Notes: generated from the sequence alone by a model not told the origin. 64,000 nucleotides of DNA from JBOICV01 sp050740255 (GCA_050740255.1 JBOICV010000164.1:24448-88447), one strand, 5' to 3'. Shown: positions 8,538-17,109, counted from the stretch's first letter. Numbers and translations: made by a program.

Positions 8538-10061
8538 TCACTTCGTGCGCGACAACTTCGCTATGTTCGACTGCGTGAAGTAAGCGTCTTCCCAGTTGAT
8601 TTCCCAGTTCGAGTAAGGATCCTCGTTGGTCATCGTAGTGGTGAAGTAGCGCTTCGACTGCAGGTCGTAAATCAGCTCCGGAATGCCCGACACCGTCGGG
8701 ATAAACGGAATCGTCAGCAGATGCGCTTCCTGCACCTTCCACATCTGGCCGCGCGCGTCGTAGCAGTCCACCACCGCGATGGACCAGCTGTCCTCGTCAA
8801 TATAGAACACGCGCTTGGCGAATTTGTGGCGGATGCCCTGGCGCACGGTCGCTTCAACCACCCAGACGCGATGCAGCTCGTAGCGCGCCAGCACCGGGTT
8901 GATATGGCCGGGCCGGATCAGGTCGCCGTATTTCAGTGAAGGCGCGTTGATGATCCAGGAGTTGTAGGGGATGTAAAGCTCTTTCTTGCCGACCAGCTTC
9001 CAGTCGAAGCGGTCGAGCGCGCCGTTGAACACGTCAACCTGATCGAAGAACTGCTCGCCGTCGGAACCGATCTGCGGCCCGTCATAACCCACGTCCGGCG
9101 CGCGATTCACGCGGCCGAGGCCGGGGTTGTACAACCAAGCGGAACGGCCGCCGCCTTCTATCGAACCGGCGGTCTCATGCACCAGGGTGATCTGGCCGGC
9201 CACGCGTGGCGGCTCCATCACGCGCTGCAGATAAGTGAGCAACAGTTTGTTGTCGGCCGGCGGTGGCTCCTTGAGATTCGCGTATTTGAACTTTACGTCC
9301 TCGACCAGCTTGGAGATCTTGAAAGTGCCGTCCGGCTTGACGATGGCCTGGTTGTTGAAGCGCCGCACCGCCGAGCCACGGTACTTCATCTTGTGGTTCC
9401 AGAGCGCCTCGGCGCCGCTTTGCGGAATCGGGAAGGGAAAGCCGAGCTTCGCCCCGCTCACCTGATCGGTGCCGGTCAGCGTGGCGTTGGCGGCGTTCGC
9501 CACCGTGGCCTTGTTGACTTCATCCGGGAAGAAGGCGTTGCGCACCGAGGGGAAGACCACCATCTTGTAAGTGTTGGGATAGGTCTTGAACATCGCCTTG
9601 TGGCCTTCGGTGAGCTTGCTCTCGTGCTCGGCGAGGTTGTCCTTGGTGATCACGACCTGCGCCTCGACCGGGCTCTTGGTCATGCCGGGGATTTTCACAT
9701 CCACCGATTCGCGGATATTGGCCGGCATCACCGCCACGATCTTCGGAATGATCGCGATCAACCCCGCGGCATCCTTGGCCGCCTCGGCTTCCTTGAGTAG
9801 TTCGCGGCTCTTGGGATCAAGGTTTTTGCGCTGCTCCTCGAGCCCGGCGTGCGTGATCTTGATCAGCGATTCGGGAAATGCGGTCTTGCCGATCCACTCC
9901 GTGATGCTGCCGTCGGCATTGCCCTTCGCTTCGGCGCCAGCGAAGGTCAGCTCGCCGCCGAGCTTGGCCGCTTGATCGGGCGGCGCCTTGGCCCAGACCG
10001 CGTTGGCGGCCAGCACGTATACAAGGCTGGCGATCAGCCACTTGCTCAAAATCGTTTTCAT
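8538..10061 (-). CDS. DUF1329 periplasmic protein, standard form
   Basis: 507 aa with signal peptide MKTILSKWLIASLVYVLA...AVWA. It contains the family's conserved blocks NAFFPDEVNKATVANA, GFPFPIPQSGAEALWNHKMK, YNPGLGRVNRAPDVGYDGP and ARYELHRVWVVEATVRQG. The C-terminus IAKLSRTK is nearly identical to the downstream paralogue, pointing to tandem duplication. It lies between the DUF1302 barrel gene (86-base gap) and the long DUF1329 gene (4-base gap). DUF1302 and DUF1329 genes are commonly adjacent in proteobacteria; the pair is presumed to connect the periplasm to the outer membrane for hydrophobic cargo. Confidence 0.9.
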   Translation of the reverse strand: MKTILSKWLIASLVYVLAANAVWAKAPPDQAAKLGGELTFAGAEAKGNADGSITEWIGKTAFPESLIKITHAGLEEQRKNLDPKSRELLKEAEAAKDAAGLIAIIPKIVAVMPANIRESVDVKIPGMTKSPVEAQVVITKDNLAEHESKLTEGHKAMFKTYPNTYKMVVFPSVRNAFFPDEVNKATVANAANATLTGTDQVSGAKLGFPFPIPQSGAEALWNHKMKYRGSAVRRFNNQAIVKPDGTFKISKLVEDVKFKYANLKEPPPADNKLLLTYLQRVMEPPRVAGQITLVHETAGSIEGGGRSAWLYNPGLGRVNRAPDVGYDGPQIGSDGEQFFDQVDVFNGALDRFDWKLVGKKELYIPYNSWIINAPSLKYGDLIRPGHINPVLARYELHRVWVVEATVRQGIRHKFAKRVFYIDEDSWSIAVVDCYDARGQMWKVQEAHLLTIPFIPTVSGIPELIYDLQSKRYFTTTMTNEDPYSNWEINWEDAYFTQSNIAKLSRTK

Positions 10062-10147
10062 CGCATTATCTCCTGCACCAAGGCGGCAGCGCGCCGCCGA
10101 ATGAATGTCAGGCGCCTCAAAACCTAAGCGCCTTACCGGGTCCTGCG

Positions 10148-12238
10148 TCAGAACGAATAAGTTACGCCGAACAGCACGCTGTCGCGATCCGCGAGCAAAT
10201 TGTCTTCTCCCGCATAGTGATTGAACAGAATACTGCCGGACCAGTCATTGCCGTACTCGAAAAAGCTGCCGTACACGATCCAGCGGTTGCCTTCCACATA
10301 ATTCTGCGCGGGCGAAGGCGCGATACCGTCAATGTCCTCCATCCACAGAATCGTGGGCTTCAGCGTGAGGCCGAGATCGAATACGTTGGCGTAGTTGAAC
10401 TGCACCAGGCTGCGCACACCCCAGGCGAAGTCATCCGCCCAGCCTTCCGTCATCTGGGTTGGATTGATGCGCAGGGCATGCGTCGTGCCCGGCGGATCGC
10501 CGGTGCCGTCTTCGCCGGGGCTGGGATGGGTCTGCTCGCCGGTGCCGTTGAAGAACAGCTCGCCCGGTTCGGGCATGTCCGCCACGTGGGTGAAGCCGGC
10601 CTCGAGCAGGATGGTGATGTCCTCGGCGCGGAACAGATTCTCGCCGGAGACCAGCTTGATCGCGTTCAGCACGAACTGGCCCACCTTGAGCCGCTCGAAG
10701 CCAGGCACATACTCGTTGGCCGAAATCTCCTCGCCGCGGAAAACGCTGATGAAATCCGGCACGAAGGTTCGCGCGCCAGGAATGGTACCGAGGGTCAGGC
10801 CCGGAATGACGCCCACGCCGATCGGGATATCCTGGGCCGGCAAGGCCGGTTGCTGCGCGGCCATGAGCACATCCGTGAACAGCAATTGCGCCGGCTGGTT
10901 CGGCCGGTAGGCATACTCGCCCGAGAAAGACCAGCCGAAGCCGGTGGTGTTGAAGCTGACGCCGAACAAATGGATGTCTTCCGGGTAGTCCAGAATGATG
11001 CGCGGCGTGTCGAGGGGCAGCGGCTCCAACCCGATGCCCAGGACATTCAGTGTGCCGTTAAAACCCCGGCAGGCGATGGCCGCGGTTACGATATCTCCGG
11101 GAATGAGCGCATCGCGCAAGCAGGAGCGGTCCGCCGCGAACACGCTCGCCAGCGGCAGGCGGCTGTGGTAATTCATTGCGTAAATGCCGAACTGGGTGCC
11201 GTTGTTGAAGTTTTCGAGATACCAGTTCAGGCGCAGGCCGTACTGACCCCCTTCGTCGGGCGCGAAGGCTTTCTCGTTGGATACGGAGACCGTTGCCGTC
11301 GAGCTGCTGATCAGGCCGGTCATGCCGGCGAACCCGCCACGCCGGTCGGGATCCTCCGCGATCTGGCCGAGGTGCAGAAAAGCCCGGCGGCCGCCGCCGG
11401 CGATGTCGCTGGTGGAGAAAAAGCTGCCCGCCGGATCCGGCCGTACCGGCTCCCAGTCGAACTGGTAAAAGGCTTCCAGGTTGATCGCCTCGTTGACGTC
11501 CACGCCGATCAAGGCCATGCCGGTGGGAATAGCCAGCTCGCTGAGCGCCAGCCCCGGCTGACGCGCCGCGATCGCATCCAGCGGGTTGATCTCGTCCAGG
11601 GTATTGAACAGGTGCAGATTGGCCTCGCCCCAGCGCACGCGTTGATAGCCCACCGCCACGTTGACGTTCTTGTCGAACACGGAGAAGGGCCTGGCGATGA
11701 AGGCCTCGCGGAACTGGATTTTCTTCGCCACTTTCTCCTCGATAGTTTTCTTGCGGTCGGTGAAGCGCGGCTGAAAGCGCGTATTGCCATGCTGCTCGAT
11801 GAAGTTGTTATTTACCGTGTCGTAAAAACCGATGCCGGAGAGCTTGAGCGTCCAGTCGCTCCACTTAACCGCCAGCTCGCTATTGATCTTGGCCAGGCCG
11901 CTGATCAGATCGCCCTTGTCGTAGTTCAGATTGCCGTCGTCGGTGTTGTGCAGCAGAAAACCGCCTTCCGCGGCGATCAGACGCCGGTTCGGCGCGGGGT
12001 CCATATTGGCGGACAGGCAGTCGTCGGCGTTACACAGATTCTCCTGGCCCGGCACATTCAGCTTGCCGAGCAGCGCGTTGTCGCGCTCTTCCAGGCGCCA
12101 GCCGGCGCCTACGGAAAGTTTTGTGATCAGCTCGAGCGTGATCGCGCCTTCAGCAAATTCAAAGTTCAGCGCCCAACTCGCGGGCGCGACCGCGAACGAT
12201 AAAAAAACAGACACACCCAGCCGTAAAAGCAGGTGCAA
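10148..12238 (-). CDS. DUF1302 outer-membrane beta-barrel protein, first gene of the operon
   Basis: 696 aa from the TTG at 12236-12238, chosen because AGGAGG lies eight bases upstream; the GTG at 12259 would begin within that ribosome binding site region. It has a signal ending ASWA, then the characteristic DUF1302 start ALNFEFAEGAITLELITKLSVGAGWR. Alternating strands run throughout, and the protein ends VLFGVTYSF with the terminal Phe expected of an outer-membrane barrel inserted by BAM. GNTRFQPRFTDRK and GYQRVRWGEANLHLFNTLDEINPLD are family-typical. It heads the seven-gene minus-strand operon, behind a palindrome at 12269-12286. Confidence 0.9.
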   Translation of the reverse strand: MHLLLRLGVSVFLSFAVAPASWALNFEFAEGAITLELITKLSVGAGWRLEERDNALLGKLNVPGQENLCNADDCLSANMDPAPNRRLIAAEGGFLLHNTDDGNLNYDKGDLISGLAKINSELAVKWSDWTLKLSGIGFYDTVNNNFIEQHGNTRFQPRFTDRKKTIEEKVAKKIQFREAFIARPFSVFDKNVNVAVGYQRVRWGEANLHLFNTLDEINPLDAIAARQPGLALSELAIPTGMALIGVDVNEAINLEAFYQFDWEPVRPDPAGSFFSTSDIAGGGRRAFLHLGQIAEDPDRRGGFAGMTGLISSSTATVSVSNEKAFAPDEGGQYGLRLNWYLENFNNGTQFGIYAMNYHSRLPLASVFAADRSCLRDALIPGDIVTAAIACRGFNGTLNVLGIGLEPLPLDTPRIILDYPEDIHLFGVSFNTTGFGWSFSGEYAYRPNQPAQLLFTDVLMAAQQPALPAQDIPIGVGVIPGLTLGTIPGARTFVPDFISVFRGEEISANEYVPGFERLKVGQFVLNAIKLVSGENLFRAEDITILLEAGFTHVADMPEPGELFFNGTGEQTHPSPGEDGTGDPPGTTHALRINPTQMTEGWADDFAWGVRSLVQFNYANVFDLGLTLKPTILWMEDIDGIAPSPAQNYVEGNRWIVYGSFFEYGNDWSGSILFNHYAGEDNLLADRDSVLFGVTYSF

Positions 12239-12268
12239 GGCTCTCTCCTCCTGACGCACGAATATTAT

Positions 12269-12286
12269 TTACATCCGGTAATGTAA
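12269..12286. promoter_or_regulatory. Inverted repeat in the promoter region of the DUF1302 operon
   Basis: TTACAT, six bases, ATGTAA. It lies 31 bases upstream of the DUF1302 TTG start in an AT-rich spacer shared with the divergent gene at 12393. Position and symmetry suggest a repressor operator for the transport operon. No cognate regulator is visible nearby. Confidence 0.4.
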
Positions 12287-12392
12287 GAGTTAATACATTA
12301 GACGCAATTGTGTCAAGCGCAGACGCGCCACAGCGTGCTGGTGTTGCGGTAAGCTGCGCATATTCGCAAAAAAACTATGGGAGGAAGGGACC

Positions 12393-13148
12393 ATGAAAGC
12401 CATCGTGCACCGGACGGTGCTGACCTGCTGCACAGTCATGCTGCTGGGTATTATCGGAGTGGCACAGGCCGGCTACTACCACCCCTATAGCGGCGAGTTT
12501 TATTCGCCATCCCCCACCGGCTACGACTATCGTTACGACGCCGGTTACTACCAGCCGTATAGCCCCGACTACTTCGCCGCCTACGACGGCGATTACCACT
12601 CCCCATATCGCTCCGACTACTCGCCGCCTTATCGCGCTGGCCTGCGGGGTAGCAGTCAGGAATGGGAAGTGATTTGCGCCCATGAGGACGAAAAACACAA
12701 CAAGCGCTGCGTCGCCTATACCGCGCTGGAGGGTCTGGTTGGCGGTGTCTGGGGAGCTGCGCACGCGCTCAGCGTATCCAGCAACGAACCTGGGGACTAC
12801 CGGCTTGGCTGGACTCCGCGGCTTTATGTGCCGGACGGCGAGCATCCGCTATTCCTGCAGGTGGACAATCGCTACCGGCGCAGCTTCTCGGCGGGCAAGA
12901 AAGGTTACCGTGGCAATGAATTCGACGGTTATCGCATCGAGACCGACGCCGCCTTGATCAACGCGATGAAGCGCGGCCGCGAGCTTAGCCTGAGCTATAC
13001 CGATATCTTCGGCGACACCCGGCAGGTGCGTTTCTCGCTGATGGGTGTAACGAGATCATTACAAATGACCGATCAGCGCCTGACGGCAAAACCGAAAATG
13101 GTGGCGCCAGCGCAAGCACCGGTGGCACGCCTGTACCGGCATAAGTAA
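12393..13148 (+). CDS. Secreted Tyr-rich protein with IalB-like C-terminal domain
   Basis: 251 aa, with GGAGGAAGG as ribosome binding site and a signal peptide ending AQA. The mature N-terminus (about residues 27-83) is a low-complexity run of Tyr/Pro/Ser/Asp repeats, many of the form Y-x-P-Y (YYHPYS, YYQPYS, YHSPYR, DYSPPYR). The C-terminal half, from WEVICAHEDEKHNKRC with its Cys pair to INAMKRGRELSLSYTDIFGD and MGVTRSLQ, resembles invasion-associated locus B (IalB) family proteins. A surface or periplasmic adhesion-like role is possible; the family link is moderate and the repeat region has no known function. Confidence 0.7.
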   Translation: MKAIVHRTVLTCCTVMLLGIIGVAQAGYYHPYSGEFYSPSPTGYDYRYDAGYYQPYSPDYFAAYDGDYHSPYRSDYSPPYRAGLRGSSQEWEVICAHEDEKHNKRCVAYTALEGLVGGVWGAAHALSVSSNEPGDYRLGWTPRLYVPDGEHPLFLQVDNRYRRSFSAGKKGYRGNEFDGYRIETDAALINAMKRGRELSLSYTDIFGDTRQVRFSLMGVTRSLQMTDQRLTAKPKMVAPAQAPVARLYRHK

Positions 13149-13187
13149 GCGCGGGGCGCCTGGCGCGCCGCAGTGCCCCGGCGCAGA

Positions 13188-13730
13188 TCAATGAGTCGCG
13201 GCCGCCTGCGCGGCCGGCGCCATGATCATGCGGTCGGTCCAGGCGAGCGCGATGGCCGACAGCAGAAACGTGCAGTGGATGATCACCTGCCATTTCAGCG
13301 TATCGTTGCTCATATTCGGCGCGTTGATAAAGCTCTTGAGCAGATGAATGGAAGAGATGCCGATCAAGGCCGTGGCGAGCTTGACCTTGAGCACGCCCGC
13401 ATTCACATGCGACAGCCATTCCGGCTTGTCCGGATGTTGTTCGATCCGCAGCCGCGACACGAAAGTTTCGTAGCCGCCGACAATCACCATCAGCAACAGA
13501 TTGGCGATCATCACCACGTCAATCAGCCCCAGCACCACCAGCATGATCTCGGTTTCCTTCAGGCTGGTGGTGTGCGTGACCAGATGCCAGAGTTCGTGCA
13601 GAAAATGATAAACGTATACGCCCTGGGCGACGATCAGGCCGAGATACAGCGGCGCCTGCAGCCAGCGCGACCAGAACATGAAGCTGCCGACCATGCCGGT
13701 GTAACGGGTGTTGGGGACTGATGCAGTCAT
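13188..13730 (-). CDS. yqhA: UPF0114 / YqhA family membrane protein
   Basis: 180 aa. It matches E. coli YqhA in recognisable blocks: FWSRWLQAPLYLGLIVAQG, the GGYETFVSRL motif, the VKLATALIGISSIHLLKSF segment and WQVIIHCTFLLSAIAL near the C-terminus. Four hydrophobic segments place it in the inner membrane. The family has no established biochemical function. It is a stand-alone gene on the minus strand, convergent with the IalB-like gene (39-base gap). The ATG is at 13728-13730. Confidence 0.88.
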   Translation of the reverse strand: MTASVPNTRYTGMVGSFMFWSRWLQAPLYLGLIVAQGVYVYHFLHELWHLVTHTTSLKETEIMLVVLGLIDVVMIANLLLMVIVGGYETFVSRLRIEQHPDKPEWLSHVNAGVLKVKLATALIGISSIHLLKSFINAPNMSNDTLKWQVIIHCTFLLSAIALAWTDRMIMAPAAQAAATH

Positions 13731-13802
13731 ATGGTGAACGTCCTTTTTTTGCCGATGCCGTTGCGACCCACGGGAAGGGCGATATTGTAGCGGGCTATAG
13801 GA

Positions 13803-13910
13803 CGGTGTCAGGTTGTGTCTGAGTTTGCCGCCGTATTCCTAAGTTTGTCATTCCGGCGGAGGCCGGAATCCATTCTGTTCACGCCGATGGACACCGACCT
13901 GTGTCGGTGT
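13803..13910. repeat. REP-like dispersed palindromic repeat, copy 1
   Basis: Contains TGTCATTCCGGCGGAGGCCGGAATCC (a short hairpin, 13847-13872) followed by an 8-bp perfect hairpin ACACCGAC-ctgt-GTCGGTGT at 13891-13910. The flank AGTTTGCCGCC at 13822-13832 is shared with the copy near 32184, so the repeated unit extends beyond the hairpin. The remainder of the 13731-13994 spacer holds no gene. Confidence 0.6.
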
Positions 13911-13994
13911 GAAAGCAAACTGAGACTACCCGGCGCTAGGCAATGGCCTGGCCGCACCGTACGCAATGGTTCTGTGCGAAAATTCGCGCGCAAA

Positions 13995-14071
13995 GCGCCC
14001 GTAGCTCAGCTGGATAGAGTGCTGCCCTCCGAAGGCAGAGGTCGTGAGTTCGAATCTCACCGGGCGCGCCA
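13995..14071 (+). tRNA. tRNA-Arg, anticodon CCG
   Basis: A 77-base cloverleaf with encoded CCA. The acceptor arms GCGCCCG and CGGGCGC pair fully with discriminator G. The D stem is GCTC/GAGT, the anticodon stem CTGCC/GGCAG with loop CTCCGAA giving anticodon CCG (codon CGG), and the T arm GTGAG-TTCGAAT-CTCAC is canonical. No integrase or attachment-site duplication is seen next to it. Confidence 0.96.
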
Positions 14072-14174
14072 GTTCCCTCTGTTCCCACTTTCACCTTTGC
14101 GGCTATACTTGCGCCACTTTGGGGCAGGGCCATAGCCTGACCCCATATTCATATAAGAAGTAGCGAGGGCTGCG

Positions 14175-14645
14175 GTGTCCGCCAATCACGACAAGGTGTT
14201 TATCGTTACTTTTGCCGGTGTGCTGGCTTTTTTGATGGCTTTTGCCGGCGTCATCTTCATCATCGCGAATCTGATTCAGTCGAGCGCCGAGGGCGAAGAG
14301 ATGCCGGCGGAACTGATCGCACGCATCGAGGAGCGTACCGCACCGATCGGCAAGGTCAACACCGATCCCAATGCGGCGCTCGCAGCAGCGGCAGAAGCCG
14401 CGGCCAGCGGTAGCGCCGAACTTAGCGGCGCCGAGGTGGTCAAGCAGGTGTGCGCCGGCTGTCATGCAGCCGGTGTGCTGGGCGCGATGAAGATCGGCGA
14501 CAAGGGTGCGTGGAGCGCGCGCGGCAGCGTGGATCAGATGCTCAAGGTCGCGATTGCCGGCAAGGGCGCGATGCCGGCCCGCGGCGGCAATCCGGGTTTG
14601 ACCGATGACCAAGTGCGTGAAGCGATTGTGGAGATGAGCAAGTAG
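14175..14645 (+). CDS. Membrane-anchored cytochrome c5-like monohaem protein
   Basis: 156 aa from a GTG at 14175 with GCGAGGG upstream. An N-terminal membrane helix (about residues 8-34, VFIVTFAGVLAFLMAF) anchors the protein in the inner membrane facing the periplasm. A charged Ala-rich linker follows, then a small c-type haem domain with the attachment site CAGCH (Cys93, Cys96, His97). GAMPARGG holds the likely axial Met, typical of cytochrome c5. It probably shuttles electrons to a terminal oxidase or reductase. A ribosome binding site and 64 bases separate it from the barrel gene downstream. Confidence 0.88.
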   Translation: MSANHDKVFIVTFAGVLAFLMAFAGVIFIIANLIQSSAEGEEMPAELIARIEERTAPIGKVNTDPNAALAAAAEAAASGSAELSGAEVVKQVCAGCHAAGVLGAMKIGDKGAWSARGSVDQMLKVAIAGKGAMPARGGNPGLTDDQVREAIVEMSK

Positions 14646-14709
14646 TAGGAAACGGGGGCCTCGAGGCTCCGGTACGAATGGAAGTTCCCGCAATTAAAGG
14701 AGAGTGTAG

Positions 14710-15312
14710 ATGCTAGGTAAATCCTGGGCTGTGGCCCTGTTACTGCTCCCGCTGTCGGCGCTCGCCGCAGAGGGCTTGAGTTACAACTACGTTGAAGCCG
14801 ATTATTTTCAAGGCGACATTGATGTGCCGGGCGGCGAAGTAGACTTCGATGGTTTCGCACTAGAAGGTTCGTTTGGATTCAATGAGATGTTTTACGTGAC
14901 GGGCCAATACGCTGATGCTTCAATTGACGAGACCGGTGTTGATGGTGACTCAGAGGGCATCAGCCTGGGCATTGGTGGCCACACCAGCCAATGGACCGGC
15001 GGCGTTGATTTGTTCGGCGTGCTCTCGTATGAGCGTGCGGAAGTCGACATCTCCGTGACTAGTGGCGGCATCACCAGATCCTTTAAGGCCGACGATGACG
15101 GCTTTGGCGTCGAAGTGGGGCTGCGCAGCCTGGTAACTGCGGCGCTTGAGCTGAACGGCAGCGTCAAGTACGTGGATGTCGGCGATGCGGACGGTACTGG
15201 CTTTGAAATCGGCGCCGTTTATTCGTTTACGCCCACCATTGCTGCTCTCGCGGCGTATCAGGACGGCGAAGACAGCTCTGGTTTCCTGGTCGGCGGACGT
15301 TTGTATTTCTAA
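14710..15312 (+). CDS. Small outer-membrane beta-barrel protein
   Basis: 200 aa with signal peptide ending ALA (MLGKSWAVALLLLPLSALAA). The mature part is about 180 residues of alternating amphipathic strands with acidic loops (YNYVEADYFQGDIDVPGG, FYVTGQYADASIDETGVDG) and ends VGGRLYF, the C-terminal aromatic signature for BAM insertion. The size suggests an eight-stranded barrel. GGAGAGTG lies upstream of the start, and a strong terminator follows at 15332. It shares its plan with the barrel at 15440, suggesting an old duplication. No specific function can be assigned. Confidence 0.75.
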   Translation: MLGKSWAVALLLLPLSALAAEGLSYNYVEADYFQGDIDVPGGEVDFDGFALEGSFGFNEMFYVTGQYADASIDETGVDGDSEGISLGIGGHTSQWTGGVDLFGVLSYERAEVDISVTSGGITRSFKADDDGFGVEVGLRSLVTAALELNGSVKYVDVGDADGTGFEIGAVYSFTPTIAALAAYQDGEDSSGFLVGGRLYF

Positions 15313-15331
15313 AAACCCGTAAGCAGGCTCC

Positions 15332-15366
15332 AAAACCCCGCGCGCTTCGGCCGCGGGGTTTTTTTA
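15332..15366 (+). terminator. Rho-independent terminator after the 14710 barrel gene
   Basis: AAACCCCGCG, a 9-base loop and CGCGGGGTTT, followed by a run of T. The stem is 10 bp and GC-rich, 20 bases past the stop codon. Confidence 0.92.
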
Positions 15367-15439
15367 TTTCCGCGGCTCATGTCGTATAGTTGCCGGCAGA
15401 TGCCCCACGCCGATGGGGCCGCCTTGAGGGAGGAGAATC

Positions 15440-16051
15440 ATGCGTTTGAGCAAACTGCTTTGCGCCGTGGCCCTGGCCGGATGCAGCGGCCTTGCCGCAG
15501 CCCAGCCTAGCTATAGCCATTTCGAACTCGGTTACATCGCCGACGCGGACTTCGACAAGCTGGATCAGGGCGACGGAGTTGATCTGCGCTTGCGCTTCAA
15601 GCTTGGCGAAAGCTTCTTTTTCCACGGCCACGTCGCCGACGCCGAGGGGGACGACAGCGGCGCGCAGATAGATACCTTTGGTCTGGCCTTGGGCTTCCAG
15701 TGGGTATGGCTGGAAAAGCTCGGGCTTTACGCCACCTACGGTTTTGAAGACCTCGAGCTTTCCGACGTGGTGCTGACCGGACTTGCGCCGGATTTCGACG
15801 ACAAGGGACAGGGTTTCGAGCTAGGCGCGCGCTATCCGCTTCTGGAAGGCAAGCTGGAACTGGGCTTCGAAGTGGATTACGACACTTACGACCACGCCGA
15901 GGCGCGCTTTTACGAACTCGCGGGGGTTTACGCCCTCACGCCGAGCTTTTCAGCAGTCGTGACCTATACCACCGGTGAATATGATTTCGACGACGCCGAA
16001 GACACGGTTGATCGCAGCGATATACGCGTCGGCCTCAGGGTGCAGTTTTAA
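15440..16051 (+). CDS. Small outer-membrane beta-barrel protein, paralogue
   Basis: 203 aa behind GGGAGGAG, with signal peptide MRLSKLLCAVALAGCSGLAAA. The mature sequence starts PSYSHFELGYIADADFDKL, alternates hydrophobic strands with very acidic loops (ADAEGDDSGAQ, YDFDDAEDTVD) and ends VGLRVQF, typical of an outer-membrane barrel. The closest relative in the window is the barrel at 14710: same size and strand pattern, with clear divergence in loops. The gene sits between its own upstream terminator and the first TorF-type gene. The high Asp/Glu content hints at cation binding, unproven. Confidence 0.75.
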   Translation: MRLSKLLCAVALAGCSGLAAAQPSYSHFELGYIADADFDKLDQGDGVDLRLRFKLGESFFFHGHVADAEGDDSGAQIDTFGLALGFQWVWLEKLGLYATYGFEDLELSDVVLTGLAPDFDDKGQGFELGARYPLLEGKLELGFEVDYDTYDHAEARFYELAGVYALTPSFSAVVTYTTGEYDFDDAEDTVDRSDIRVGLRVQF

Positions 16052-16249
16052 TTGGCGCAGGCATCGCCGGTTGTGCGTTGCACAAGCTCGATGGGTGCAC
16101 TAGGATGCGCAACAATGCTTTGCAGCGCTGGCGGTCGCACTGTTATTGCGCTATAAGACCGTTCAAGCTGGCGGACACGAAAGAGGTTCGCCGATCGCCC
16201 GGGGAATTTTCGGCTGGATAATGCTCATTCGAGCAACAGGAGAGAAGAC

Positions 16250-17083
16250 ATGCGTGATGCAAAAAGGATAGTCGCCGGGCTGTTGCTCGGTGCGGGGGGG
16301 TTAGCTTGCGGCCAGGCCTTTGCTGATACCACGGGTACAGTGGCGGCCACCAGCGAATATCTATTCCGCGGTGTGGAGCAGGAAAACGGCGCCGCCGTGC
16401 AGGGCAGCCTGACCTGGAATAATCCCGGCGGCTTTTATGTGGGCGCCTGGGCTTCCAACGCAGCAATTGCCGGCGGCAACGAGCTGGATATTTACGGCGG
16501 CTGGACCACGGAGTTGGGCAACGGCCTGAGTTTGGACCTCGGTGTGATTTACTACCTGTACTCTGAAGCCGAGGAAACGCCGGGCAGCAATAGCCTCGAT
16601 TACCCGGAAGTGTACGCTGGGCTGTCGTTCGGTGGCCTGAGCGGGAAGGTATTCTATGCAGCCGACATCAACGACGAAGCCAGCGAGGCCGGCACTTGCC
16701 AGGCCAATCTGGCCGCTCTGGGTTTTGTCGGGGCGAGCTGCAATAACGATCAGGAAGGCATTTACGCAACGCTCAGCTACGCGCTCACCGTGAAAGAGGG
16801 CTTGGATCTGACTTTCCAGGTGGGCCATAGCACTGGCGACGGCGTGGAGAATTTGATGGCCGCCGGTTTCTATACTGGCTCTGGCCCCGGTAATCTGAAT
16901 GCGGGCGACGACGACAGCTACACCGACTACAGCATCACGCTGTCGAAGGATCTGGGCAATGGCATGGGCGCGAGCTTCGCCTTTGTTGATACCGATCTTG
17001 AAGCGGTTGATGGCACCGGCAACACCGTATTTGAAGACGATGGTAAGTTCGTAGTGTCCTTCAGCAAGGAATTTGCGCTGTAA
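16250..17083 (+). CDS. TorF family putative porin, copy 1
   Basis: 277 aa with AGGAGAGAAG upstream and a signal peptide ending AFA. It shows the TorF / TIGR02001 plan: GTVAATSEYLFRGVEQENGAAVQGSLTW at the start of the mature chain, GFYVGAWASN, ELDIYGGWTTELGNGLSLDLGVIYYLY, SYTDYSITLSKDLG, and FVDTDLE near the C-terminus. The family is predicted to form outer-membrane barrels of unknown substrate. It carries a Cys pair (GTCQ...GASCNN) that could form a surface-loop disulfide. A terminator follows at 17110. Paralogues lie at 17376 and 32368. Confidence 0.85.
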   Translation: MRDAKRIVAGLLLGAGGLACGQAFADTTGTVAATSEYLFRGVEQENGAAVQGSLTWNNPGGFYVGAWASNAAIAGGNELDIYGGWTTELGNGLSLDLGVIYYLYSEAEETPGSNSLDYPEVYAGLSFGGLSGKVFYAADINDEASEAGTCQANLAALGFVGASCNNDQEGIYATLSYALTVKEGLDLTFQVGHSTGDGVENLMAAGFYTGSGPGNLNAGDDDSYTDYSITLSKDLGNGMGASFAFVDTDLEAVDGTGNTVFEDDGKFVVSFSKEFAL

Positions 17084-17109
17084 ATAACGCAGCATCTGGT
17101 TTGGAGAAG

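Noticed and set aside
13995..14071. tRNA-Arg as an integration site for a genomic island
   Set aside because: No integrase gene or repeated tRNA 3' end is found nearby, and the nitrogen cassette begins about 4 kb away.
16071..16085. Terminator after the 15440 barrel gene
   Set aside because: TTGTGC-gtt-GCACAA is a short hairpin without a T run.
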